DNA of 5,463 bases, taken from assembly GCA_937954195.1 (NCBI GenBank), contig CALFYR010000659.1, forward strand, positions 1-5,463, read 5' to 3'. Positions 1 through 4,674 of the stretch are shown here, piece by piece (position 1 is the first letter of the stretch; each line of letters begins with the position of its first letter). Source of the DNA: an uncultured Dehalococcoidia bacterium (GTDB taxonomy: Bacteria; Chloroflexota; Dehalococcoidia; Tepidiformales; Tepidiformaceae). The notes below the pieces were generated by a model. That model ran no database searches. It was not told where the DNA came from and worked only from the letters and a program-made list of their open reading frames with translations. The translations under genes were made by a program, and so were the position numbers.

Positions 1-1
1 G

Positions 2-1099
2 CTTAGCACGATCGACGATGTCATTTCGCTGGTTGTCGGCGAACCGCACTATGTAACCCCCGAGCCGCTCCGCCGCGCCGCCATCGAAAGCATCGAACGC
101 GGCGACACCCACTACACCTCCAACTACGGTCTCCCTGAACTCCGCGAAAAACTGAGCGACCACCTCTTCCGCCTGTACGGCGTCCGCTACGACCCCAGGA
201 ACGAAATCATCATCACCTCTGGTTCGAGCGAAGCCTTCGACATCGCGCTTCGCGCCCTGCTCGATCCCGGCGACGAAGTGCTCTGCGCCGACCCCTGCTA
301 CGTTGCCTACCTGCCCGCAACCGTGATGGCCGGAGGGACCTTCGTCCCGGTACCGACATATGGCTCAAACGACTTCCGCCTGCTCGCTTCGGATGTGGAA
401 GCCGCGGTCACGTCCCGCACCCGCGCCATCCTGCTCGGGTACCCGTCCAACCCCACCGGCGCCACGATGGGACGCGAGGACCTGCTCGGCATAGCCGAGG
501 TTGCGGCAAAGCACGATCTCGCCGTCATCAGCGACGAGCTGTACGACCGCATGACCTACGTGGGTGAGCACACCTGCTTCGCCTCGCTGCCGGGGACGCA
601 GGGCCGCACCGTGCTGCTCGGCGGGTTCAGCAAGGCGTACGCGATGACTGGCTGGCGCCTCGGTTGGGTCGCCGCGCCGGGACCGCTCGCCGAAGCGGTG
701 ATGAAAGTCCACCAATACGTGATGATGTCGGCCCCCACGGCCTCTCAGTACGCGGCCATCGCCGCGCTTGACCACGGTGAAGCGTTTATCGCCGAAATGG
801 TGGCCGAATACGACCGCCGCCGGCGGCTCATCGTCGATGGCTTCCGCGCGATCGGACTCTCAACCTTTGAACCACGCGGCGCGTTCTATGCTTTCCCCGA
901 AGTGCATGCCACCGGATTGGATAGCGTCACGTTCAGCGAGCTTCTCCTCCAGGAGGAGCGCGTCGCCGTCGTCCCGGGCAGCGCGTTCGGGGCCTGCGGC
1001 GAGGGGTACGTGCGCGCCTGTTACGCCAGCGGCTACGAACAAATTGAGCGTGCACTCGAGCGGATTGGGCGCTTCGTTCAGAGGCACCGCCATGAGTAG
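2..1099 (+). CDS. PLP-dependent class I/II aminotransferase, N-terminus cut by window edge
   Basis: The frame is open from base 2 to the TAG at 1097-1099, giving 365 visible residues. By comparison with aspartate aminotransferases of the Thermus type, about 25 N-terminal residues lie outside the window. Numbering from the first visible codon, the fold-type I signatures are all present: GEP near 13-15, the Y-x2-NYGLPELR substrate/cofactor region near 38-48, YPSNPTGA (Asn150), SDELYD (Asp178 for the pyridine nitrogen, Tyr181 for O3'), and FSKAYAMTGWRLGW, where Lys211 should form the Schiff base and Arg219 bind phosphate. Arg338 in GYVRAC is the expected alpha-carboxylate arginine. The enzyme should be a cytosolic transaminase moving an amino group between an amino acid and a 2-oxo acid. 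The specific substrate cannot be read from sequence; aspartate, alanine or aromatic amino acids are all possible. An internal GTG at 278 is not the start, because conserved sequence continues upstream of it. Confidence 0.95.
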   Translation, partial: LSTIDDVISLVVGEPHYVTPEPLRRAAIESIERGDTHYTSNYGLPELREKLSDHLFRLYGVRYDPRNEIIITSGSSEAFDIALRALLDPGDEVLCADPCYVAYLPATVMAGGTFVPVPTYGSNDFRLLASDVEAAVTSRTRAILLGYPSNPTGATMGREDLLGIAEVAAKHDLAVISDELYDRMTYVGEHTCFASLPGTQGRTVLLGGFSKAYAMTGWRLGWVAAPGPLAEAVMKVHQYVMMSAPTASQYAAIAALDHGEAFIAEMVAEYDRRRRLIVDGFRAIGLSTFEPRGAFYAFPEVHATGLDSVTFSELLLQEERVAVVPGSAFGACGEGYVRACYASGYEQIERALERIGRFVQRHRHE

Positions 1100-1107
1100 G
1101 ACTCTCT

Positions 1108-1167
1108 CGCGTTCACGCGGTTGTTCCCGAGTTCACCATGTCCGAACGCGGAGGGTGGCACGAACTC
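1108..1167. repeat. Two interleaved inverted repeats in the leader of the 1191 gene
   Basis: CGCGTTC (1108-1114) is matched by GAACGCG (1144-1150), and GAGTTC (1129-1134) by GAACTC (1162-1167). Because the arms interleave, both pairings could form together only as a pseudoknot; otherwise they exclude each other. They lie between the aminotransferase stop and the ribosome binding site of the next gene. Arms of 6-7 bases can arise by chance in GC-rich DNA, so a regulatory role is only a possibility. Confidence 0.2.
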
Positions 1168-1179
1168 TACGGTGGTAAA

Positions 1180-1185
1180 GGGGAG
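1180..1185 (+). promoter_or_regulatory. Ribosome binding site for the 1191 gene
   Basis: GGGGAG ends five bases before the ATG at 1191. It supports this frame over the overlapping plus-strand frame that opens at 1138, whose ATG has no purine-rich site at the right distance. Confidence 0.6.
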
Positions 1186-1190
1186 AGACC

Positions 1191-1616
1191 ATGGGTGATA
1201 TCGCCACGTTCGCTATTTCCGATGCGGCAGACTTGCCGCCCGGCGCGGCCCCTCTGTTCGGAGAGACGGAGCCTCACTCATTCCCCATCGAAAGCCCGCT
1301 CGTGCTCTCGGCACCGGCCGAACGTCGCGAATCGCGCTCCACCTCGTACCCCTCCGGGCCGTTCGCGCTGGATGACATTCCGGCCACCGGCACTATCTCG
1401 ATTCTTGCATCACCCGTCCCCGGGCTCGTCCATATCGATGCCAATATCACATTCGCGCGCGGCGGCGGTCTTCGCTACGAGGCAGATGTCCGTGAGAGTT
1501 GGGTCACGCGAACCGCGAACCTCGATGGTTCAGGGCCGGGCACATTGGTTCGGGCTCTCGCCGACATCGCGAAGTTGCCCCACCAATCGACGGTGACCGT
1601 CCATTTTGAAGCGTAA
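1191..1616 (+). CDS. Hypothetical protein, 141 aa
   Basis: I do not recognise a family. The frame runs from the ATG at 1191 to the TAA at 1614-1616. It is preferred because of the Shine-Dalgarno site just upstream, its G/C-rich third positions, and a balanced composition; the overlapping frame at 1138 is an Arg/Ser/Pro-rich shadow. The protein is acidic, has no cysteine, a single lysine (in DIAKLP near the C-terminus), and no signal peptide or membrane segment, so it is probably cytoplasmic. Residues 1-60 are rich in Pro, Ser and Ala and may be extended or disordered. From about 65 there are alternating hydrophobic stretches (GTISILA, GLVHIDANITF, STVTVHFEA) that suggest a small beta-rich domain. 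It begins 91 bp after the aminotransferase on the same strand and could be co-transcribed with it, but nothing links the functions. Confidence 0.7.
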   Translation: MGDIATFAISDAADLPPGAAPLFGETEPHSFPIESPLVLSAPAERRESRSTSYPSGPFALDDIPATGTISILASPVPGLVHIDANITFARGGGLRYEADVRESWVTRTANLDGSGPGTLVRALADIAKLPHQSTVTVHFEA

Positions 1617-1619
1617 TGA

Positions 1620-1637
1620 ACTGGTCAAGCGGCCAGT
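1620..1637 (+). terminator. Small hairpin after the hypothetical gene
   Basis: ACTGGTC (1620-1626) pairs with GGCCAGT (1631-1637) around an AAGC loop, giving seven pairs including one G-U. It starts three bases after the TAA. No T-run follows, so it may be a weak or assisted terminator, or only an mRNA 3' stabilising stem. Confidence 0.3.
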
Positions 1638-1680
1638 CCCCGTCGCTCCCTAAGTAACTTGTGACCTGTGAACTAACCAC

Positions 1681-1708
1681 TTGCGATAGACGCGCATGAT
1701 GCTAGCAT
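1681..1708 (+). promoter_or_regulatory. Candidate sigma70-type promoter for the cupredoxin gene
   Basis: TTGCGA (1681-1686) as -35 and TAGCAT (1703-1708) as -10 are separated by 16 bases. TGC (1700-1702) directly before the -10 matches the extended -10 form TGn. Each hexamer matches consensus at four of six positions. It would start transcription near 1715, about 30 bases before the chosen ATG at 1745. The call rests on eye matching only. Confidence 0.35.
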
Positions 1709-1732
1709 TCGCCGCCATCAATGCATGCACTC

Positions 1733-1738
1733 GGAGGG
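1733..1738 (+). promoter_or_regulatory. Ribosome binding site that sets the cupredoxin start
   Basis: GGAGGG (1733-1738, within a longer GGAGGGGG run) lies just before ATG 1745 but downstream of the in-frame ATG at 1721. The 1745 start is therefore preferred. It also gives a normal signal peptide beginning MKLVRMG, without eight extra residues that include histidines and glycines. Confidence 0.75.
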
Positions 1739-1744
1739 GGTCAC

Positions 1745-2158
1745 ATGAAGCTGGTACGGATGGGGGTGCGGCCAGTTCTCGCTGGCGCTGTTGTTGGGCT
1801 CGGGCTGGTGGCGGCGGCTTGCGGCGGCGGAGGAGATGGGGGAGGCGACAACACGCCAACCGTCCCGATTCAGAACGCCGCTCCCACTGCGGCCCCTACC
1901 CCGGTTCCCGATACCGTCACCATCAAGGTCACCGATAACGCCTTCGACCCTGCCGAGGTTACGGTCAAAAAGGGCACGATCATCGTCTGGGAATGGGAAG
2001 GGACCTCGAACCCTCACTCCATCCAGATGCAGGGCCAGACGAGTGAGCAACAGACATCCGGCACCTTCCAGCGGACGATGGACCAGCCCGGCATCAGCAT
2101 TGCCTACCAGTGCGGTGTCCATAAAGGCGAGATGACCGGCCGCATCGTGGTCGAATAA
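1745..2158 (+). CDS. Cupredoxin (blue copper) lipoprotein
   Basis: This 137-residue protein is exported and lipid-anchored. Residues 1-25 form a lipoprotein signal peptide: basic start (K2, R5, R9), hydrophobic core, then the lipobox VAAAC with Cys26 as the expected lipidated residue. Ala at -3 is allowed but less usual than Leu. A Gly/Asp tether (27-36) and a Pro/Ala/Thr linker (to about 55) lead to a cupredoxin domain (56-137). That domain contains the family sequence DNAFDPAEVTVKKGTII. The type-1 copper ligands appear to be His91 (NPHS), Cys123 and His126 (QCGVH) and Met130 (KGEM). The Cys-to-Met loop is C-x2-H-x3-M, between the amicyanin (x2) and plastocyanin (x4) lengths. It should carry single electrons outside the cytoplasmic membrane, or bind copper. 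No oxidase or partner gene is adjacent. It stands alone between two hairpins. Confidence 0.9.
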   Translation: MKLVRMGVRPVLAGAVVGLGLVAAACGGGGDGGGDNTPTVPIQNAAPTAAPTPVPDTVTIKVTDNAFDPAEVTVKKGTIIVWEWEGTSNPHSIQMQGQTSEQQTSGTFQRTMDQPGISIAYQCGVHKGEMTGRIVVE

Positions 2159-2179
2159 CCGCCACCAACAGAACACGTC

Positions 2180-2210
2180 CCGAGATGGCCCGCTTCGCGG
2201 GCCATTTCGG
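2180..2210. terminator. Bidirectional terminator hairpin between convergent genes
   Basis: A 14-bp stem (2180-2193 with 2197-2210, one G-U pair) closes on a TTC loop. It lies 21 bases after the cupredoxin stop and 10 bases beyond the minus-strand stop at 2221, the expected place for a shared terminator of two converging genes. Neither side has a clear T-run after the stem, so the intrinsic-terminator call is slightly weakened. Confidence 0.75.
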
Positions 2211-2220
2211 ATCTCCGCGG

Positions 2221-2766
2221 TTAACGCAGAAGTGCCCGGCCGCCGGCCCGATGGAGTGCGTCGGCAAACGCCTTCGCCCGGTCAATGGGCATGCTCGCCG
2301 CCAGCAGTACCGGTTCTTTGCCCGCCCTGTCCGCGAGGTCCTTTGCCTCGGCCAGCCCTCCGCCAAGGTACTCGCGCAGCTCCTTAATCACCGCGATCTT
2401 GTTCTTACCCGCCGTGAGCAGCACGACATCGACGGCCGAACGGCCGGCGATAGCGGTCTCCTGGTATTCCGCCACCGCTTCGATGGTGGTCATCAGCCGG
2501 GCCGCGGCTCGTTGCTCGATGGCTTCTTGCCCACTGTTCGCAGGCTCCTCCCGGCGGGGAGTCCTCTCAACCGGGCCCCGCTCCGCCTCGCGCGCCTTCC
2601 GGCGTGATTCGCCAATCAGCGTGAACACGAAGTTCAGGTCCGCGATGACGACGAGCGCCAGCGCCGAAAGCGACTGCGCACTCGTCACTCCCGACGTGAG
2701 GATGGCGGCGACGAAGAGCCCTGTTGCGAGCGCCGAAAGCCCACCCGCAATGACGATACGAACCAT
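2221..2766 (-). CDS. Membrane-anchored protein with ribosomal L7/L12-like C-terminal domain
   Basis: The chosen product has 181 residues. ATG 2766 is preferred over an in-frame GTG at 2814 because AGGA lies nine bases upstream (2776-2779 on this strand) and the product then opens directly with a hydrophobic helix. Two membrane segments are visible, about 2-23 and 32-52, followed by a charged Arg/Glu-rich stretch (54-90). Residues about 111-180 resemble the C-terminal domain of ribosomal protein L7/L12: VDVVL, then GKNKIAVIKELRE, then GLAEAKDL. Lys123, Lys128, Arg131, Leu138, Glu140 and Lys142 fall where L7/L12 has its conserved factor-binding Lys/Arg and GLxEAKxLV residues. The L7/L12 N-terminal dimerisation domain is absent, so this is not the ribosomal stalk protein. 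The tail should face the cytoplasm if both segments span. Its function is unknown; a translation-factor contact at the membrane is inference. Confidence 0.8.
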   Translation of the reverse strand: MVRIVIAGGLSALATGLFVAAILTSGVTSAQSLSALALVVIADLNFVFTLIGESRRKAREAERGPVERTPRREEPANSGQEAIEQRAAARLMTTIEAVAEYQETAIAGRSAVDVVLLTAGKNKIAVIKELREYLGGGLAEAKDLADRAGKEPVLLAASMPIDRAKAFADALHRAGGRALLR

Positions 2767-2785
2767 GGCCGCGCATCCTACCGCA

Positions 2786-2824
2786 CCACGCGCGTGGCCT
2801 GAACTGTCAGCCACGGTTCAGGCC
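2786..2824. promoter_or_regulatory. Two dyads between divergent genes, possible operator
   Basis: GGCCTGAAC (2796-2804) and GTTCAGGCC (2816-2824) form a perfect 9-bp inverted repeat around an 11-base spacer. The perfect 12-bp palindrome CCACGCGCGTGG (2786-2797) abuts it, sharing two bases. Both lie in the 131-bp gap between the minus-strand gene starting at 2766 and the plus-strand gene starting at 2898, where an operator or a leader hairpin would be expected. A TTGACG on the minus strand (2838-2843) could be a -35, but I see no good -10 at the right spacing. No regulator gene lies nearby in the window. Confidence 0.4.
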
Positions 2825-2886
2825 GGCGTCACTGCCGCGTCAAGGAGTGGGTCGCACGGAGTCGCACCATGCCTCCAGCACACACC

Positions 2887-2892
2887 GGAGGA
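2887..2892 (+). promoter_or_regulatory. Ribosome binding site that sets the start of the four-cysteine gene
   Basis: GGAGGA sits five bases before ATG 2898. This favours that start over the in-frame ATG at 2847, which would add 17 His/Ser/Arg-rich residues with no ribosome binding site ahead of them. Confidence 0.75.
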
Positions 2893-2897
2893 CCGAC

Positions 2898-3104
2898 ATG
2901 AACCCCACGAACCCCACGCCAAACATCCGCACCTGCACCCGCTGCCACATCAAGTACGACTGGCGCCGCTCAAGCAGCACGTCGCTCAAGATGACCTATT
3001 GCAACTCCCTCTGCGAAGCCGCCGACCTGGGCTTCACCATCGAAGCGCTCATTCGCTCCGAATTCGTCCGCACCAGGTCGATCGAACGCCTGCTCGCGGC
3101 ATGA
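2898..3104 (+). CDS. Small four-cysteine, probably zinc-binding protein, 68 aa
   Basis: After a short Pro/Asn/Thr-rich N-terminus the protein has CTRC (Cys13, Cys16) and, 18 residues on, YCNSLC (Cys35, Cys39). The spacing C-x2-C...C-x3-C suits one structural zinc ion in a zinc-ribbon or treble-clef-like knuckle. The region between is basic (RCHIKYDWRRSS). After the last cysteine the sequence EAADLGFTIEALIRSEF looks like an amphipathic helix, followed by a second short helix to the C-terminus. There is no signal peptide or membrane segment. The real start is fixed by a strong Shine-Dalgarno site. I do not recognise a named family. Nucleic-acid or protein binding is the usual role of such mini zinc fingers, but that is inference. 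It is transcribed away from the L7/L12-like gene. Confidence 0.75.
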   Translation: MNPTNPTPNIRTCTRCHIKYDWRRSSSTSLKMTYCNSLCEAADLGFTIEALIRSEFVRTRSIERLLAA

Positions 3105-3152
3105 CGACGAAGCTAGTTGAACCAGGAGAAACGAGTGAGTAACTGAGAAGGT

Positions 3153-3229
3153 TGGTCGGGGTGCCGCGATTCGAACGCGGGACCTCTTGTACCCCATACA
3201 AGTGCGCTACCAGGCTGCGCTACACCCCG
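3153..3229 (-). tRNA. tRNA-Pro (anticodon GGG), CCA encoded
   Basis: Read on the minus strand, all cloverleaf parts are present: acceptor stem CGGGGTG/CACCCCG, D-arm GCGC-AGCCTGGTA-GCGC, anticodon stem CTTGT/ACAAG with loop ATGGGGT, five-base variable region AGGTC, and T-arm CCGCG-TTCGAAT-CGCGG. The anticodon GGG (3195 down to 3193) reads CCC and, by wobble, CCU proline codons. The discriminator base is A and the 3' CCA is encoded, giving 77 nt. All stems pair without mismatch. It lies downstream of the MFS gene on the same strand but has its own promoter. It converges with the four-cysteine gene, 48 bp away, with no obvious hairpin between. Confidence 0.97.
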
Positions 3230-3267
3230 ACACACGCCCGCGGCCGCTCGCGCTGGGCAACGAATTC

Positions 3268-3296
3268 AATCTACGTTTTGCGCGCCCCGCGGTCAA
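3268..3296 (-). promoter_or_regulatory. Promoter of the tRNA-Pro gene
   Basis: On the minus strand TTGACC (3296-3291) and TAGATT (3273-3268) are spaced by exactly 17 bases, matching sigma70 consensus at five and four of six positions. Transcription would begin near 3261, leaving a leader of about 30 nt before the mature tRNA 5' end at 3229 for RNase P to remove. The site lies in the gap just after the MFS stop codon. Confidence 0.65.
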
Positions 3297-3307
3297 AGGA
3301 ACGCCCG

Positions 3308-4630
3308 CTACCGGCCACCCGCCGGCTGAGGCTCCATGGGTCCGTCTTTCTCCGAATCGGCGCGGCGAATGTGGCCCCGCACCGCACCACCAGAACGTAT
3401 CTCCGCCAGCCGCTTACCCCAGATGAGCAACACCAGTGCGCTCAGCCCAACGATGGTGGTCCCCAGCGCGAATAGCCCGGGCCGCACGCCAAGAGATTGC
3501 ACCAGCACACCCGCCAGGATCGCGCCGACCGGTATCAGTCCGCGGTCCAGGCTCAGCAGCGACATCACGCGCCCGTGCATGTCGGGATCGCTGTTTTCGA
3601 GCAGGATGCCGTTCGTGAACGCCATGTAGGTCACCGTCATGCTCCCGGCTACCGCGAGCAGTACGCACGTCACGATGAGGTTCGCCTGCAACGAAAGCAG
3701 CACAAGCGCCCCGCCGAAGATCAACATGTTGAACATGAGCTGCAGGCCGGGCCGGGCGATGTTCGACTTCCACGCCACGAACAGCGAACCGAGGAACGCG
3801 CCCACGCCAGTCGCGCCAGCAAGGAAGCCTACCCCCGATTCCCCCATATCGAGCGTGCGCGTGGCGAGCAACGGGACGAAAACCTGCTGATAGGGGAACC
3901 CGAACACGAACAGGATGAGGGCAAGCAGCGTCACCACCCCAAGCGTCGAGTTGCCCGCGATGTAGCTGAACCCTTCCTTCAGGTCGCTCCAGATCCCCTC
4001 TTCGGACTTCTTCTTGCGGTTGACGTTCGAGAACTGCATCAGCGCCGTCGTGAGGATCACGAACGAATACACGCCTGCCGTGATGATGTACACGCCGCCG
4101 ACGCTGAACGGGATAAGCAATACACCGGCCAGTGCGCCGCCGCCGATGCGCATGAAACTGAGGGCCGTCGAGTTGAGCGCAACGGCGTTCATCAGGTCTT
4201 CCTTCGGCACCGTCATGGGGATCAGCGATTGGCGGACGGGCTGGTTGAAGGCCATCGCAGTGCCAGCCACCGCCGCCGTCGCGAACACATGCCAGATTTC
4301 GACGAAGCCTGCGATCGTCACCACCCCGAGGAACAGGTGGCACCCAAGGGAGACGATCTGGGTCGACATCAGGATCCGCTTCTTGTCGTACCGGTCGGCG
4401 ATAGCGCCTGCGAGGAGCCCAAACAGCAGAATCGGCACCAACCTCGTAGCGATCACCAGCGACAGGACGAGGGCCGAATCCGTGAGTTGAAGGATGAGCA
4501 CCGCCCGCGCGACCTGGTCCATCCATAGCGTCGCGGAGTGCCCGGTCTGACCGAACCAGAGGAGCCGGAAGTTACGGTACTGCAGCGCCCGGAAGGTGTG
4601 TCCGAAGTTGCTTGAGAAGCCGGAGAACAC
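3308..4630 (-). CDS. MFS transporter, MFS_3 (EntS-like) type
   Basis: A 440-residue inner-membrane protein of normal length for a 12-helix major facilitator. The opening FRALQYRNFRLLWFGQ is typical of the EntS/MFS_3 group. Motif A between helices 2 and 3 is GAIADRYDKKRI (Gly75, Asp79, Arg80, Lys84, Arg85). NAVALNSTALSFMRIGGG (148-165) matches the conserved N-x4-N...R-x-G region of helix 5. A charged central loop (about 201-219) separates the halves, and GRVMSL (353-358) is the second-half counterpart conserved in this group. The C-terminus ends in a charged tail. Relatives are proton-driven exporters of siderophores, drugs or metabolites; the substrate here cannot be told. The start is GTG at 4630, since an in-frame TAG lies only four codons upstream. 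It begins 44 bp after argH on the same strand, so read-through from argH is plausible. Confidence 0.92.
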   Translation of the reverse strand: MFSGFSSNFGHTFRALQYRNFRLLWFGQTGHSATLWMDQVARAVLILQLTDSALVLSLVIATRLVPILLFGLLAGAIADRYDKKRILMSTQIVSLGCHLFLGVVTIAGFVEIWHVFATAAVAGTAMAFNQPVRQSLIPMTVPKEDLMNAVALNSTALSFMRIGGGALAGVLLIPFSVGGVYIITAGVYSFVILTTALMQFSNVNRKKKSEEGIWSDLKEGFSYIAGNSTLGVVTLLALILFVFGFPYQQVFVPLLATRTLDMGESGVGFLAGATGVGAFLGSLFVAWKSNIARPGLQLMFNMLIFGGALVLLSLQANLIVTCVLLAVAGSMTVTYMAFTNGILLENSDPDMHGRVMSLLSLDRGLIPVGAILAGVLVQSLGVRPGLFALGTTIVGLSALVLLIWGKRLAEIRSGGAVRGHIRRADSEKDGPMEPQPAGGR

Positions 4631-4636
4631 CCAAAT

Positions 4637-4642
4637 ACTCTA
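4637..4642 (-). promoter_or_regulatory. Possible -10 box just ahead of the MFS GTG start
   Basis: On the minus strand TAGAGT (4642-4637) ends six bases before the GTG at 4630, which would place the transcript start at or next to the start codon, a leaderless arrangement. I see no good -35 hexamer at 17 bases. AAAGG a little further up is too distant to be a good ribosome binding site. This is a weak call. Confidence 0.2.
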
Positions 4643-4674
4643 CCTTTACGCGAACGTTAGGGCGAGTCTTGCAG

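Noticed and set aside
768..1178. Plus-strand open frame overlapping the end of the aminotransferase
   Set aside because: Overlaps conserved aminotransferase sequence out of frame and encodes Ser/Arg-rich sequence; its internal ATG at 1092 overlapping the stop has no supporting domain.
1138..1596. Overlapping plus-strand frame of 152 codons starting ATG at 1138
   Set aside because: The product is Arg/Ser/Pro-rich low-quality sequence, lacks a ribosome binding site, and overlaps a better-supported gene with an in-place Shine-Dalgarno site.
2851..2867. Direct repeat GTCGCAC twice, ten bases apart
   Set aside because: Only seven bases and two copies, in GC-rich DNA; too short to call a repeat or binding site.
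2285..3142. Plus-strand open frame of 285 codons over the L7/L12-like gene and the four-cysteine gene
   Set aside because: Ser/Arg/Ala-rich shadow; the minus-strand L7/L12-like domain and the four-cysteine frame explain the region better.
3153..3229. tRNA-Pro as an integration site for a mobile element
   Set aside because: No integrase, no direct repeat of the tRNA 3' end in the window, and no change in gene style on either side.
3414..4526. Second minus-strand frame of 370 codons inside the MFS gene
   Set aside because: A +1-type shadow rich in Arg, Gly and Pro; the 440-residue frame carries all transporter motifs without interruption, so there is no frameshift.
3497..4528. Long plus-strand open frame (343 codons) antisense to the MFS gene
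   Set aside because: The translation is extremely rich in His, Arg, Asp, Glu and Gln with no domain. This is the usual mirror of a hydrophobic GC-rich gene on the other strand, which has clear MFS motifs.
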